Source of the DNA: Pirellulales bacterium
GTDB taxonomy: Bacteria; Planctomycetota; Planctomycetia; Pirellulales; Thermoguttaceae
Length of the DNA: 64,000 bases
Direction of reading: 5' to 3'
NCBI GenBank assembly: GCA_016931995.1
Contig: JAFGDS010000137.1
Coordinates: 1 to 64,000, forward strand
Shown: piece by piece, positions 1-8,828 of the stretch
Layout of the letters: every line of letters begins with the position of its first letter
How positions within the stretch are numbered: the stretch's first letter is position 1
Position numbers and translations under genes: made by a program
The notes under the pieces: generated by a model
Told to the model about the DNA's origin: nothing
What the model saw: the letters and a program-made list of their open reading frames with translations, nothing else
Database searches by the model: none

Positions 1-374
1 AGGCGGCGGATGTGGTCGCGGCTGAGGGAACGCTTGCCGCGGAGGACGGCGGAGATCGTCGAGTTGACGATACCGGTGGCGGACGACACGGCGGTTTGCG
101 AGACGCCGCGGGCGTCGATCAATTGCCGGAGCATCTCGGCGTCGGACACCGGCTCGATGGGGACTTCCTTCGACTCGTAGTCCTCGACCAGTCGGCCCAA
201 CACGTCGAGATAATCCCGTTCGTCGGCGGTGAGGCGTGCTCGGTCCAAAAGCGAGTCGATCATCTTCGTGGCGTCCGCCAGCGCCTTCTTTGAGCGGATA
301 GGGCGGAGCGGAAACTGACGGACAAGGTCCATGTAGCGGTTCCGCCGGTCCGCGGGTCGGTCGATCGTGGCCAT
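1..374 (-). CDS. higA: HigA-type antitoxin, partial (C-terminus beyond window edge)
   Basis: DNA-binding antitoxin of a type II toxin-antitoxin pair; it should neutralise the HigB-like toxin encoded just upstream and repress the shared promoter. The reading frame starts at an ATG (372-374) with MATIDRPADRRNRYMDL. It has an N-terminal acidic region typical of HigA proteins that follow a HigB_toxin-family gene (DERDYLDVLGRLVEDYE), then an XRE-type helix-turn-helix (MLRQLIDARGVSQTAVSS, then STISAVLRGKRSLS). The gene begins 3 bp after the toxin stop codon, so the two are co-transcribed, toxin first, which is the hallmark HigBA order. The last part of the protein lies outside the window, so total length is unknown. 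Confidence 0.85.
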   Translation of the reverse strand, partial: MATIDRPADRRNRYMDLVRQFPLRPIRSKKALADATKMIDSLLDRARLTADERDYLDVLGRLVEDYESKEVPIEPVSDAEMLRQLIDARGVSQTAVSSATGIVNSTISAVLRGKRSLSRDHIRR

Positions 375-377
375 GAT

Positions 378-683
378 TCAGTCCTCCTTCCACTTACCGC
401 GGTCGTACTCGGCGTGAGTCAACACGTGGCGGATGTACACTCGGCCAAAGGCGAAGAAGACGACGACAACCAGCCGGAACTTGTTCCCGCCGACGTCGAA
501 CACGATGCGTGAGCCCTCGTCCAGGTGGCCGACGAGGTCCGCACGCGGGAAGGTCGCCCGGACATCGGCGAAGCTCTCCCAGGACGCCTTGTCCACGATG
601 CGATACCACGCCCGGAGCGGCTCCTCCGCCTGGGGCCATCGCTTCCAAAACTCGCGGAGTTTCTTCTTCGAGATGACGTGCAT
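378..683 (-). CDS. higB: HigB-family toxin (mRNA interferase)
   Basis: A 101-residue basic protein matching the HigB_toxin family of ribosome-dependent mRNA interferases. The visible signature is the N-terminal MHVISKKKLREFWKRWP, a central WESFADVRATFPRADLV and the C-terminal core FDVGGNKFRLVVVVFF...VYIRHVLTHAEYDRGKW, which is the conserved end of this family. It precedes the antitoxin gene by 3 bp. A promoter with an embedded palindrome (718-746) lies about 35 bp upstream of the start and overlaps the end of the M48 protease gene. Identification is by family resemblance; toxicity is inferred. Confidence 0.9.
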   Translation of the reverse strand: MHVISKKKLREFWKRWPQAEEPLRAWYRIVDKASWESFADVRATFPRADLVGHLDEGSRIVFDVGGNKFRLVVVVFFAFGRVYIRHVLTHAEYDRGKWKED

Positions 684-717
684 TCATCGCTCCGCGAGCG
701 TCCACGTTTCCAACTCA

Positions 718-746
718 AGTATTTTCGCAAAACGCGAAAAAGTCAA
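718..746 (-). promoter_or_regulatory. higBA promoter with embedded palindromic operator
   Basis: On the minus strand a -35 element TTGACT (741-746) is separated by 17 bp from a -10-like AATACT (718-723). The spacer is filled by a perfect palindrome with 7-bp arms, TTTTCGC and GCGAAAA (722-728 and 734-740), the expected place and form for a HigA operator. It overlaps the stop codon of the M48 gene (743-745). Confidence 0.65.
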
Positions 747-3172
747 GGGGAATTCCGGTCACGCCCGGCCCCCCCAGGCAGGCCGAGGACGCTTTCCACT
801 TGCTCGGCAAAAAACGTCAGTCGGGCGAGGATGCGGGCGCGGAGGTCCAGCGAGGCGGAGATCATCGACTCGGCGGCAGTGTAGAGGCCGCCCAGGTCGT
901 CCTCGTTGGGCATTTCGGACACGGCGTACGCGGCGACCGTGATGTCCTTGTCCACGTGGTCGAACGGATACGGCACGCGGAGCACCGCCTGGCGGAGGAT
1001 GGCGAGATGCTGACGCGTGCCGGCCATGTGCCGCTCGATGCGGCGGATCAGCTTCTCGTTGTCCCGGTTCTCGTCCAGCTTGCTCACCAACGCCCGCAGG
1101 GCGAGAAACTCGTTGCGCAGGCGCACCGTCTGCGGCAGTTCCTCTTCGAGCATCGACAGGATGGGCAGCAACTCGCCGCATTCCGTTTGCCAGGCCGGGG
1201 CGTCTTTGATCCGGCCGGCGACCCGCGGGACGAACAACAGCGACAACGCCGCGTGCAGCCGCTCGCCAAACGCCCGCTCGAACGGCGCCAACTGGGGCGC
1301 AAGACGCTCGATCGCGCCGGCCGCGTCGTCGTGGATCTTGGCGGCCTCTTGGGGGCTTTGGATGGCCGCGGCCCCGCCGGGCCCCGACCACGCGAGCCAG
1401 CTCTCCAGCACGGCGCGGGCCGATACGGCTTCGGCCACCCGCTTGTCCGCCTTGTCGAACTCCGCAAACGACCTCGCGTACTCCTCCTTCATGGCCAACA
1501 TCCGCCCGCGGGCTGCGCGGAGACGGTCGACGGCCTCCTTCGCGCCGGCGGGCGGTCCGGCCGTCTTCTGCGGCAGCGGCAGCGGGCGGAACAACGGCAA
1601 GGGACCCAGGAAGTATCGCTCGAGGGCCTCCGCGTCCTTCTTATCGCGGCCCTGCCGCGCCAAGAGGTCGTCGACGGGGTGCATGTCCGAAGGCTTGAAG
1701 CGCGGGCCAAAAATCGACCGGTAGTAATCCCACGTGGCCTGCCGCGCAAGATCGTCGAAATCGCCAAAAAGCGCCGTCGCCGGGCCCTCGATCCGGAAAA
1801 TGCCCGGGGCATTCTCGCGCCGCGCCTTGGCCACGCGCTGGGCGGGGCTTGGATGCGTGTCGAACAGTCCGGCAGTGGCCTCCTCAAGATACTTGGTCAG
1901 TTGGGCCATCACCTCGCTGGGGATCTGGTCCACGTTGGCCAGAATCAGCCGCGGCAGGTTGTCGCCGAGCCGGCCCTCGCGATAGAAGTAGCCCAGGTCC
2001 GCCTGCGCCCCTTGCGCGGCCACGCCGAGGACGTGGATCCGTTTGTTCGTGCTCTCGAACGCGTCGCTTCCGGCCAGGCGGGTTTCCTGGCGGTCGGCGT
2101 CGAATTCCATCTGGCGAAGCAGGATTCCGCTGACCGCGTGGCCCGCGAGCATCAAACACCACAGGATCCGTCGCGTGAGCCAGACGCCCAGCCGCGCCGC
2201 GTGAAGGACGATGGCCAGTCGGAAGTCGGACTCCCTGGCCCAGTCCTCCAGATGCACGTCCCAGGCGTCGCGTTGGTAGACGACGCGGGTGAACCAGATG
2301 CTTACCGCGCGGATGACGTAGGTGAGCCTCATGCCGGCGCCTTGCGAGAAGTGACCGAACTCGTGCGCGAGCACCCCGGCGAACTCGCGGAGACTCAAAC
2401 CCGCGACCAGCGGCAACCCGATCGTCAGCACCAGGTCACCCCCGCCGAACATGCTCCAGAAGCCGCGGCGAAAACTGGCCGAGGCGTTCACGTCGCAGTC
2501 CACGTCGATCCGCTTGGGCATCGGCGCGCCGACCACCGCGCAGAGACGCGCCACAAAGGCGAATAAGAGCGGGTCGCTCTTGGGTGTGATCGAGCGCGTC
2601 CGCATCGACCGGGCATCGCGGGCGAAAAGCGGCTTCACCATGAAGAGGACCATAACCGCGCCGATGACGATCGGGCCGGCGTAGAGCACCAAGGGCACGA
2701 TCGCGGCGCGGCCGCGGACCATGCCCAGAATACCGACGTCGTTGGCCGCGTGGTAGGCGACCGCGTAGACCACCAGCCCGATCAAGCCGACGTAGACCAC
2801 GGGCAGGAGCACCATGACCGCGCCGACCAGCAGGATCGCCAATCGGTAGCCCAGTGCCAGATCCACCCGCGGAAGAGGCTCCGAAAGGCCGTCCAGGATC
2901 TGTTGGGCGGTGGGAAGGGGTGTCGAGGCGGCGGCGGGCGGCGGGGTGTTGGTGGGCGGCGCGGAGCTTGTCGCCGTGGGCGTCGGGGTCGCAGGGGCGC
3001 AAGCGGCCGGCGAAGTTGTATCGGCAACCCGGCCCGTGCCGACCGACGGTGGCGGCGCGGGCGGCACGTCGATGGTCTGGCCGCACCGGGGGCACTTGCC
3101 TCGCCTGCCCGCCCACTCGTCCTTCACCTGGAAGGCGGCGCGGCAGTGCTTGCAGGCGACGGCAATGGCCAT
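743..3172 (-). CDS. Zinc-ribbon, membrane-anchored M48 family metalloprotease
   Basis: An 809-residue membrane protease of the M48 (Ste24/HtpX) superfamily. The N-terminus carries a zinc ribbon (CKHC near residue 7 and CPRCG near 28), then a Pro/Thr/Ala-rich linker, then two long hydrophobic segments (about residues 105-140 and 150-185). The catalytic HEFGH motif is at residues 270-274, with a following conserved region ending MEFDADR that should supply the third zinc ligand. The C-terminal half is helical and has no assigned function. The start is taken at the ATG at 3172 (MAIAVACKHC) because the zinc ribbon begins there; an in-frame ATG further upstream would add unconserved sequence. Protein turnover or quality control at the membrane is inferred. 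Confidence 0.82.
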   Translation of the reverse strand: MAIAVACKHCRAAFQVKDEWAGRRGKCPRCGQTIDVPPAPPPSVGTGRVADTTSPAACAPATPTPTATSSAPPTNTPPPAAASTPLPTAQQILDGLSEPLPRVDLALGYRLAILLVGAVMVLLPVVYVGLIGLVVYAVAYHAANDVGILGMVRGRAAIVPLVLYAGPIVIGAVMVLFMVKPLFARDARSMRTRSITPKSDPLLFAFVARLCAVVGAPMPKRIDVDCDVNASASFRRGFWSMFGGGDLVLTIGLPLVAGLSLREFAGVLAHEFGHFSQGAGMRLTYVIRAVSIWFTRVVYQRDAWDVHLEDWARESDFRLAIVLHAARLGVWLTRRILWCLMLAGHAVSGILLRQMEFDADRQETRLAGSDAFESTNKRIHVLGVAAQGAQADLGYFYREGRLGDNLPRLILANVDQIPSEVMAQLTKYLEEATAGLFDTHPSPAQRVAKARRENAPGIFRIEGPATALFGDFDDLARQATWDYYRSIFGPRFKPSDMHPVDDLLARQGRDKKDAEALERYFLGPLPLFRPLPLPQKTAGPPAGAKEAVDRLRAARGRMLAMKEEYARSFAEFDKADKRVAEAVSARAVLESWLAWSGPGGAAAIQSPQEAAKIHDDAAGAIERLAPQLAPFERAFGERLHAALSLLFVPRVAGRIKDAPAWQTECGELLPILSMLEEELPQTVRLRNEFLALRALVSKLDENRDNEKLIRRIERHMAGTRQHLAILRQAVLRVPYPFDHVDKDITVAAYAVSEMPNEDDLGGLYTAAESMISASLDLRARILARLTFFAEQVESVLGLPGGAGRDRNSP

Positions 3173-3234
3173 CGTGTACCCCTTCTGCATGATTCCCCGC
3201 GAGGAACACCCGACGGTCGGAATCAACCGCGGAT

Positions 3235-3328
3235 GCACTGGCGGAGCCAGTGGCACACTTGCGCTGTCCCCTGTGGCTGGAGGGGGGCAGTCCCCTGTGA
3301 ATGGTTACCTTGCGAAGTCGCAAGCGGC
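3235..3328. repeat. Two dispersed palindromes (CACTGGC family and TTGCGAAG family)
   Basis: 3235-3256 is a copy of the GCACTGGCGGAGCCAGTGGC palindrome that recurs across the window. 3310-3328 is a copy of the TTGCGAAGNCGCAAGCGGC palindrome, lying directly downstream of the hydrogenase gene mvhA. Other copies of the second family are at 6627-6645, 34751-34769 and 48455-48473. Confidence 0.75.
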
Positions 3329-3345
3329 ATTCTCTCGATGCAATC

Positions 3346-4833
3346 TCAGCCGATGTTCTGACTCAGCCGCTGGACCACATTGCCCTGGGGATCGCGGATT
3401 TGGACTTCCAGGGGCATTTGGCCGGCCAGCGTGTGGGTGGCGCAGCCGAAGCAGGGGTCGTAGGCGCGGAAGGCCATCTCGACCATGTTCAAGAGGCCCT
3501 CGTTCACCTTGCCCTTGTGGATGAGGCCCTGGGCGGCCTTCTTCACGGACATGCAGATCGGGGCATTGTTGTTCGTCGTGCCAACAACCAGATTGACCTT
3601 GGTGAGGATGCCGCGCTCGTCGGTGACGTAGTGGTGCGTGAGCGTGCCGCGGGGCGCTTCGACGCAGCCGACGCCTTCGGTAGGCGTTTCGGTGGGCAGC
3701 ACGCGGTAGTCCTTGCCCGTGATCTCGGGGTCGGTCGCCAGCTCGACCCATCGCTCGGTTGAATAGAGCAGCTCGATCAGCCGGGCCCAGTGCGTGGCCA
3801 GGGTGTGGTGGACGGGCTTGCCGCCGAGCGTTTCGTAGAAGCGCTTGTACGCGGCGGCGGCCAGGGGCGTGGCCATGCCGTCGGCGGCGTTCAAGCGCGA
3901 CAGGGGCGTGGCCTTGTAGACGCCGCTGTCGGCGCCGTCGACGAAGCCCTTCCAACCGACCTTCTTCAAGTACGGAAACTTCAGATACGACCACGGCTCG
4001 ACCCGCTCGGCGATAAAGTCGCGGTAGTTTTTCGGGTCGTACTTGGCGTGCTCCTTGCCGTCCGGGCCGGTGACGCGGATCATCCCGTCGTAGAAGTTGA
4101 CGTGGTTGTTCCGGTCCACCGTGCCCATGTTGTAGGTCTTGTGCGTGTACGTGTCGCCGGTGATGACGTTCACGTAGTCGCTGTTGGCCAGGACGATGTC
4201 GTCAAACACCTTGAGCGAGAACTTGCCGAATTCGACGGCTTCGCGTCCGCGGGCTTCGAGCTCCTTGCGCTGTTCTTCGTCGATGCCGCGGCTCACTCCG
4301 CCGGGCAGGCCCCAGTTTGGATGGACGCGGCGTCCGCCCATCATCTTGATCATTTCATGGCCGTCGCGGCGCATCTTGAGCACCTTGCCGGCGACGTCCA
4401 TGCCGACCTTGGCGATCACCCCGAGGATGTTTCGCTGGGCCGCGGGCGCGGTGGGCCCGACGACGAAGTCCGGCCCGCCCAGGGCGTAGAAGTGGGTCGT
4501 GTGGTCCGTGGCGAAGAAGATGCTGTAAAACAGCTCGCGGAGCTTCTTGGCCGTGGGCGGGGGATCGACGTGGAAGACGCCGTCCAGCGCCTTCGAGGCG
4601 GCCATGTGGTGGGCCTCGGGACAGACGCCGCAGATGCGGTTGGTCAGGTTGGGCATGTCCTCGGCCGGCCGGCCCAGGCAAAACCGCTCGAACCCGCGGA
4701 GCTCCGGGATCTGCAAGTAGGCGTTGGCCACCTCGCCTTGCTCGTCGAGGAAGATGTCGATCTTGCCGTGCCCTTCGAGCCGGGTGATCGGGTCGATCGA
4801 GATCCGCTTGGTGGGGGCTGTCTTGGTTGTCAT
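3346..4833 (-). CDS. mvhA: [NiFe]-hydrogenase large subunit, Mvh type
   Basis: Catalytic subunit of a group 3 (methyl-viologen-reducing, F420-non-reducing) [NiFe]-hydrogenase, 495 residues, which oxidises H2 and feeds electrons to an Hdr module. Both Ni-binding cysteine pairs are present: RICGVC followed by PEAHHMAASKA near the N-terminus, and DPCFGCATH near the C-terminus. About 28 residues follow the final histidine, a tail of the kind removed by a maturation endopeptidase; no such peptidase gene is in the window. The start is the ATG at 4831-4833 (MTTKTAPTKRISIDPITRLEGHG), since the frame upstream reads through repeat DNA. It is the last gene of the hdrCBA-mvhDGA cluster, 175 bp after mvhG. 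Confidence 0.93.
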   Translation of the reverse strand: MTTKTAPTKRISIDPITRLEGHGKIDIFLDEQGEVANAYLQIPELRGFERFCLGRPAEDMPNLTNRICGVCPEAHHMAASKALDGVFHVDPPPTAKKLRELFYSIFFATDHTTHFYALGGPDFVVGPTAPAAQRNILGVIAKVGMDVAGKVLKMRRDGHEMIKMMGGRRVHPNWGLPGGVSRGIDEEQRKELEARGREAVEFGKFSLKVFDDIVLANSDYVNVITGDTYTHKTYNMGTVDRNNHVNFYDGMIRVTGPDGKEHAKYDPKNYRDFIAERVEPWSYLKFPYLKKVGWKGFVDGADSGVYKATPLSRLNAADGMATPLAAAAYKRFYETLGGKPVHHTLATHWARLIELLYSTERWVELATDPEITGKDYRVLPTETPTEGVGCVEAPRGTLTHHYVTDERGILTKVNLVVGTTNNNAPICMSVKKAAQGLIHKGKVNEGLLNMVEMAFRAYDPCFGCATHTLAGQMPLEVQIRDPQGNVVQRLSQNIG

Positions 4834-4861
4834 GGTATGGTTCTCCCGGGCGGGAAGTGAT

Positions 4862-4999
4862 TCAAATGACCAATGACCAAGCACCAATGACCAAACAATA
4901 ACCAATTCCAAATGCCCAATTGGACAACACGGCTGGCTCATCGCCCCTGGTCATTGGTCCTTCGTGTTTCCTTGGTCATTGATGCCTGGTCATTCTGGT
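4862..4999. repeat. Inverted copies of a short CCAATGACCA repeat
   Basis: The gap between mvhG and mvhA is filled with copies of a short unit reading ATGACCAATGACCAAGCACC on one side and CTGGTCATTGGTCC on the other, in inverted orientation. This is dispersed repeat DNA; it would form a long hairpin in the operon mRNA between the two subunit genes. Confidence 0.6.
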
Positions 5000-5008
5000 T
5001 TCGCCGTC

Positions 5009-5995
5009 TCACTTGTGTCCGTTGCCATCCGCAGCCAGCTTCCCTCGTCGCAGCAGGCTGTGGGCAAGGCCAAACCGGTAGAAACTGCCGACCGGATCGG
5101 GAATGCCTTCTTCGATGATTTGCTGGATCTCGCCGGGATCCTGCGAGTCGATCACGGAAGCCAATGCGCTCATCATGCGGGCGCCGTGATCCTTCACGTC
5201 GTTGTTGGGGCCGTAGCAGCCGATGCAGGGCGAATTCACTTGCGGGCACAGCGCGCCGCAGCCCGCCCGCGTGGCAATGCCCATGCAGAGAAGCCCCTGC
5301 TCCAAAAGGCACGTATCCGGATCGGGAATAATCTCCCACGTGCGGTGGAACTTCTTGATCTTTTTTTCGGTGCGCTTTCGGGGGCACTCGTCGCAGACGG
5401 TCGTGTCGGAGCCGATCACGGAGCCGGGCGGCGGGAGCTTGCCTTCCAGGATCGCCACGATCGCGTCCCAGATCCGGTCGGCCTCGGGGGGGCAGCCGGG
5501 AAGGTAGTAGTCCACCGGCACCGTCTGATCGAGCGTTTTGAGCGTGTCGTAGAAGACCGGCAGGTAGAGCGTGCCCTCGGGCACTTGGGTCTCGTGCCGT
5601 GGGCGGACGTTTTGCGGGTTCTCGGTCGAGGGCGTGTCGCGGTAGGCCGTGTCGAAGCACTCCTGGCGGTTGTTTAGGTTGGCCAGACCCGGAATGCAGC
5701 CTTCGTGGGCGCACGAGCCGAAGGCCACCAGGACCTTCGACTTCTTGCGAAGCAGTTGGGCCATGTATTCCTGCTCGCTGGTGCGGATGCCGCCATTGAA
5801 CAGGCACACGTCGATCTCGCCGTCTGCCATCTTCTCGATGTCGTGGACCTTGCCGTCGGCGGCGCAGGGCCAAAAGACGACGTCGAAGGCCTCGGAAACC
5901 TTGAGGATCTTGTCGTCGATGGCCAAAAGCGCGATGTCGCAGCCGCCGCACGAGGCGGCCCAATACACGGCGAGCTTGCCCTTGGCTTTGCTCAT
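5009..5995 (-). CDS. mvhG: [NiFe]-hydrogenase small subunit, Mvh type
   Basis: Electron-transferring small subunit of the F420-non-reducing hydrogenase, 328 residues. It shows the proximal-cluster motif ASCGGCDIALL at residues 14-24, GSCAHEGCIPG in the middle, PGCPPEAD, and a cysteine-rich C-terminal region (CDECPRKR, GLLCMGIATRAGCGALCP, NSPCIGCYGPN) that binds further Fe-S clusters. There is no Tat signal, which fits a cytoplasmic complex. Its start codon overlaps the end of mvhD by 4 bp, showing translational coupling. Confidence 0.93.
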   Translation of the reverse strand: MSKAKGKLAVYWAASCGGCDIALLAIDDKILKVSEAFDVVFWPCAADGKVHDIEKMADGEIDVCLFNGGIRTSEQEYMAQLLRKKSKVLVAFGSCAHEGCIPGLANLNNRQECFDTAYRDTPSTENPQNVRPRHETQVPEGTLYLPVFYDTLKTLDQTVPVDYYLPGCPPEADRIWDAIVAILEGKLPPPGSVIGSDTTVCDECPRKRTEKKIKKFHRTWEIIPDPDTCLLEQGLLCMGIATRAGCGALCPQVNSPCIGCYGPNNDVKDHGARMMSALASVIDSQDPGEIQQIIEEGIPDPVGSFYRFGLAHSLLRRGKLAADGNGHK

Positions 5996-6489
5996 GGAAG
6001 TACCTCCATCGCTTCGGCGTGCTCCTTGACCATGCTCTCGATGGCCTCGAGGCGGTCTTTGTGTTCGTTCCAGTTACCCGGCCAGTTCAAGGGCCCGAGG
6101 GCCCGCACGTCGGCCACGAGCTTTTCGACGGCGTCGGCCAATTGCTGGCCTTCGGCGGCGGAGGCCCAAACGAGCTGGACGCGCTCGGCTTCCACGCCCA
6201 TGGCGGCCAGCATGTGCTTCAACATACCGAAGCGTCGCATGGCCTTGTAGTTCTGGTCGATGTAGTGGCACTCGCCGGGATGGCAGCCGGCGACCATGAC
6301 GCCGTCGGCGCCCAGCGACAGGGCCTTCAGGACGAAGGTCGGGTCGATCCGCCCGCTGCACATGACGCGGATGATGCGCACATTGGGCGGATACTTGATC
6401 CGCGCCGAGCCGGCCAGATCGGCCGCCCGGTACGAACACCAGTTGCACATGAACCCGACAATTTTTGGTTCGAACGTCTCGTCGCTCAT
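5992..6489 (-). CDS. mvhD: MvhD-type iron-sulfur subunit linking hydrogenase to Hdr
   Basis: A 165-residue protein of the methyl-viologen-reducing hydrogenase delta subunit family, which carries a [2Fe-2S] centre and passes electrons from the hydrogenase to HdrA. Conserved cysteines are seen in FMCNWCSYRAAD (start), RVMCSGRIDP and VAGCHPGECHY. The end overlaps the mvhG start by 4 bp. The C-terminus is highly charged and helical. Context with hdrA upstream and mvhG/mvhA downstream makes the assignment firm. Confidence 0.93.
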   Translation of the reverse strand: MSDETFEPKIVGFMCNWCSYRAADLAGSARIKYPPNVRIIRVMCSGRIDPTFVLKALSLGADGVMVAGCHPGECHYIDQNYKAMRRFGMLKHMLAAMGVEAERVQLVWASAAEGQQLADAVEKLVADVRALGPLNWPGNWNEHKDRLEAIESMVKEHAEAMEVLP

Positions 6490-6550
6490 CGTATCGCGCG
6501 CCTCCAGGCGGAAAGCCGTCGATGCGTTAATGGTCTGTCATTGAATGTAA

Positions 6551-6748
6551 AGGGAAGGAACCGCGGATGAACGCGGATAAACGCAGATGGATACGTCATC
6601 CACAAACTTCATGTCAGTGTGTTTTGTTGCGAAGCCGCAAGCGGCTCGTTGGTGCTGCGGGGACGTCACTTTGGACGCCGCACAACAGACAACTCCATTC
6701 CTCTCCACCCATCTGCGTTCATCCGCGTTCATCCGCGGTTTCTTCCCT
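6551..6748. repeat. Long inverted repeat between hdrA and mvhD
   Basis: 6551-6590 (AAGGAACCGCGGATGAACGC onward) and 6709-6748 are almost perfect inverted copies of one another, about 38 bp per arm, with a further palindrome of the TTGCGAAG family (6627-6645) in the loop. It fills the only large gap in the hdr-mvh operon (6490-6774), so it sits inside the operon transcript and may act as an mRNA processing or partial termination structure. Confidence 0.75.
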
Positions 6749-6774
6749 CTACCATTCTCTCCACGGGTCACGAT

Positions 6775-8796
6775 CTAAGCCGATACCGATTGCGTCGCCG
6801 TTTCTTCTTCGGTCTTGGCGGCCGCGGCGTCCCACAGGGCGCCTTCGATCTCGGCGAAGATTTGTTGGTTGTTGAAGTGGGCCCCGGTGATGACGCCGGC
6901 GGGGCAGGCGGCCACGCACGTGCCGCAGCCCTTGCACAACGCCGCGATCACGCGGCTGACCTTCTTTTCCTCGTCGAACTCGATCGCGTTGTACGGGCAG
7001 AGGTTGTTGCAGATCCGGCAGCCGGAGCAGCCTTCCTCGTCGATCGTGGCCACGATCGGCTCGATCATCACGCGGCCCTTGGTGATCATGCCTTGCACCC
7101 GGGCGGCCGCCGCGGCGCCCTGGGCCACGGAGGCGGGAATGTCCTTCGCCCCCTGGCACACGCCCGCCACGAACACGCCGTCGGTCATCGTGGCCACGGG
7201 GTCGAGCTTCGGATGACGCTCGGTGTACCAGCCGGCCATGCTGCACGAGATGCCGCACTTCAGACCCAGCTCCTTCGCGTCCGCCTGCGGCTCCATCGCG
7301 CTCATCAGCACGACCATATCGACCGGGATCCGCCGCTGTCGGCCCAACAGGGTGTCCTCACACTGGACGATCAGCTTGCCCTGCTCGTCGGGGTTTCGCG
7401 CGGCGTCGGTCACCTCGGCCACCTTGCCGCGGACGAAGTGCATCCCCTCGGCCAGGAGCCGCTGGTAGAACTCCTCGTACATCTTCTGATTCGTGCGCAT
7501 GTCGATGTAGAAGGAGTAGACTTCGGCGTTGGTCTTTTCCAGCACCAGGTGGCCCAGCTTGAGCGCGGCCATGCAGCAAACGGCGGAGCAGCCTTCGTTG
7601 TAGTTTACGTCGCGGCTGCCGACGCAGTGGATGATGGCCACGGATTTGGGCTCGGTCTTGCCGTCGCGCAGGACGATCTTGCCGTTGGTCGGCCCGGCCG
7701 CGTTGCACAGCCGCTCGAACTCCAGGTTCGTGAACACGTTGGCCAGCCGCCCGTAGCCGTATTGGGGCATTCTCGCGCAGTCAAACAGCTTCCAGCCCGT
7801 GGCCAGGATGATGTTGCCGACCTTGACCTCGATCAGTTCGTCCTTCTGCTCGTAGTCGATGGCGTTGGTGGGGCAAACCTTCGAGCAGACCTGGCACTTG
7901 CCGCGGGTGAAGTAGAGGCAGGAGTCGACGTCAATGACGGGGATCCGCGGCACGGCCTGGGGGAAGGGGCTGTAGATGGCCTTCCGCTCGCCGATGCCCG
8001 CCTCGAACACCGTGTCGATCACCTTCCGCGGGCATTTCTCGCTGCAGATGCCGCAGCCGGTGCACTTGTCGTAATCGACGTAGCGGGCCTTCTTGCGGAT
8101 CTTCACGGTGAAGCCGCCGACCGAGCCGCTGACCTCCTCGAGTTCCGAGTAGGTCAGGAGCGTGATGTTTTCGTGCTGGCCGGCTTCCGACATCTTGGGC
8201 GTGAGGATGCAGGCGGAGCAGTCGAGCGTGGGGAACGTCTTGTCGAACTGGGCCATGTGCCCGCCGATCGACGGCTCGCGCTCGACCAGGTAGACCGGAT
8301 GGCCCGCGTCGGCCAGCTCGAGCGCCGCTTGCAGTCCGGCGATGCCGCCGCCGACGACCAGCGTGGCGGGGTTCACGTCCACGTACATCGGCTCGAGCGG
8401 CCGTTGATACTTCACGCGCTCGGCGGAGGCGGACACCAGGGCCTTGGCCTTCTCGGTGCCGGCGGCCTTGTCGGTGCATACCCACGAAACGTGCTCGCGG
8501 ATGTTCGTCATCTGGCACAAATACGGATTCAGGCCCGCGTTGGCGCACGCCCGGCGGAACGTCTTCTCGTGCAAATGCGGCGAGCAGGCGGCCACCACGA
8601 CCCGGGTGAGCCCTTTGGTCTTGATGTCCTCCTCGATCATGGCTTGGCCGAGCGAGGAGCACATGAACTTGTAGTCTTTCGAGACGACAACGTCCTTGAT
8701 GTGCTGGCCGGCCCAGCGGGCAACCTCTTCGACGTCGACCGTCCCGGCGATGTTGCTGCCGCAGTGACACACGTAAATGCCGACTCTCTCGGCCAT
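6775..8796 (-). CDS. hdrA: Heterodisulfide reductase-type subunit A (FAD/Fe-S)
   Basis: Flavin-containing hub of the electron-bifurcating complex, 673 residues. It begins with the HdrA N-terminal cysteine domain (CHCGSNIAGTVDVEEVARW), followed by an FAD-binding fold (LVVGGGIAGLQAALELADAG) and the HdrA cluster region TFPTLDCSACILTPKM. Ferredoxin-type 4Fe-4S motifs follow (CTGCGICSEKCPRK and CQVCSKVCP), and near the C-terminus a second pair (CSGCRICNNLCP and CKGCGTCVAACP). The flavin is the expected site where electrons from MvhD split between ferredoxin and the HdrBC substrate. This organism is unlikely to use CoM/CoB, so the high-potential acceptor is unknown. It lies 32 bp after hdrB. Confidence 0.93.
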   Translation of the reverse strand: MAERVGIYVCHCGSNIAGTVDVEEVARWAGQHIKDVVVSKDYKFMCSSLGQAMIEEDIKTKGLTRVVVAACSPHLHEKTFRRACANAGLNPYLCQMTNIREHVSWVCTDKAAGTEKAKALVSASAERVKYQRPLEPMYVDVNPATLVVGGGIAGLQAALELADAGHPVYLVEREPSIGGHMAQFDKTFPTLDCSACILTPKMSEAGQHENITLLTYSELEEVSGSVGGFTVKIRKKARYVDYDKCTGCGICSEKCPRKVIDTVFEAGIGERKAIYSPFPQAVPRIPVIDVDSCLYFTRGKCQVCSKVCPTNAIDYEQKDELIEVKVGNIILATGWKLFDCARMPQYGYGRLANVFTNLEFERLCNAAGPTNGKIVLRDGKTEPKSVAIIHCVGSRDVNYNEGCSAVCCMAALKLGHLVLEKTNAEVYSFYIDMRTNQKMYEEFYQRLLAEGMHFVRGKVAEVTDAARNPDEQGKLIVQCEDTLLGRQRRIPVDMVVLMSAMEPQADAKELGLKCGISCSMAGWYTERHPKLDPVATMTDGVFVAGVCQGAKDIPASVAQGAAAAARVQGMITKGRVMIEPIVATIDEEGCSGCRICNNLCPYNAIEFDEEKKVSRVIAALCKGCGTCVAACPAGVITGAHFNNQQIFAEIEGALWDAAAAKTEEETATQSVSA

Positions 8797-8828
8797 GGTC
8801 GTTACTCCCGTCTTGTCGAATCAACGCG

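Noticed and set aside
800-2566. Long open frame on the plus strand opposite the M48 gene
   Set aside because: GC-rich antisense shadow: rich in Arg, Gly, Gln and His, no motif, and fully covered by a well-supported gene.
4834-4941. N-terminal extension of MvhA
   Set aside because: The extra residues are translated repeat DNA; the conserved hydrogenase start MTTKTAPTKR is at 4833.
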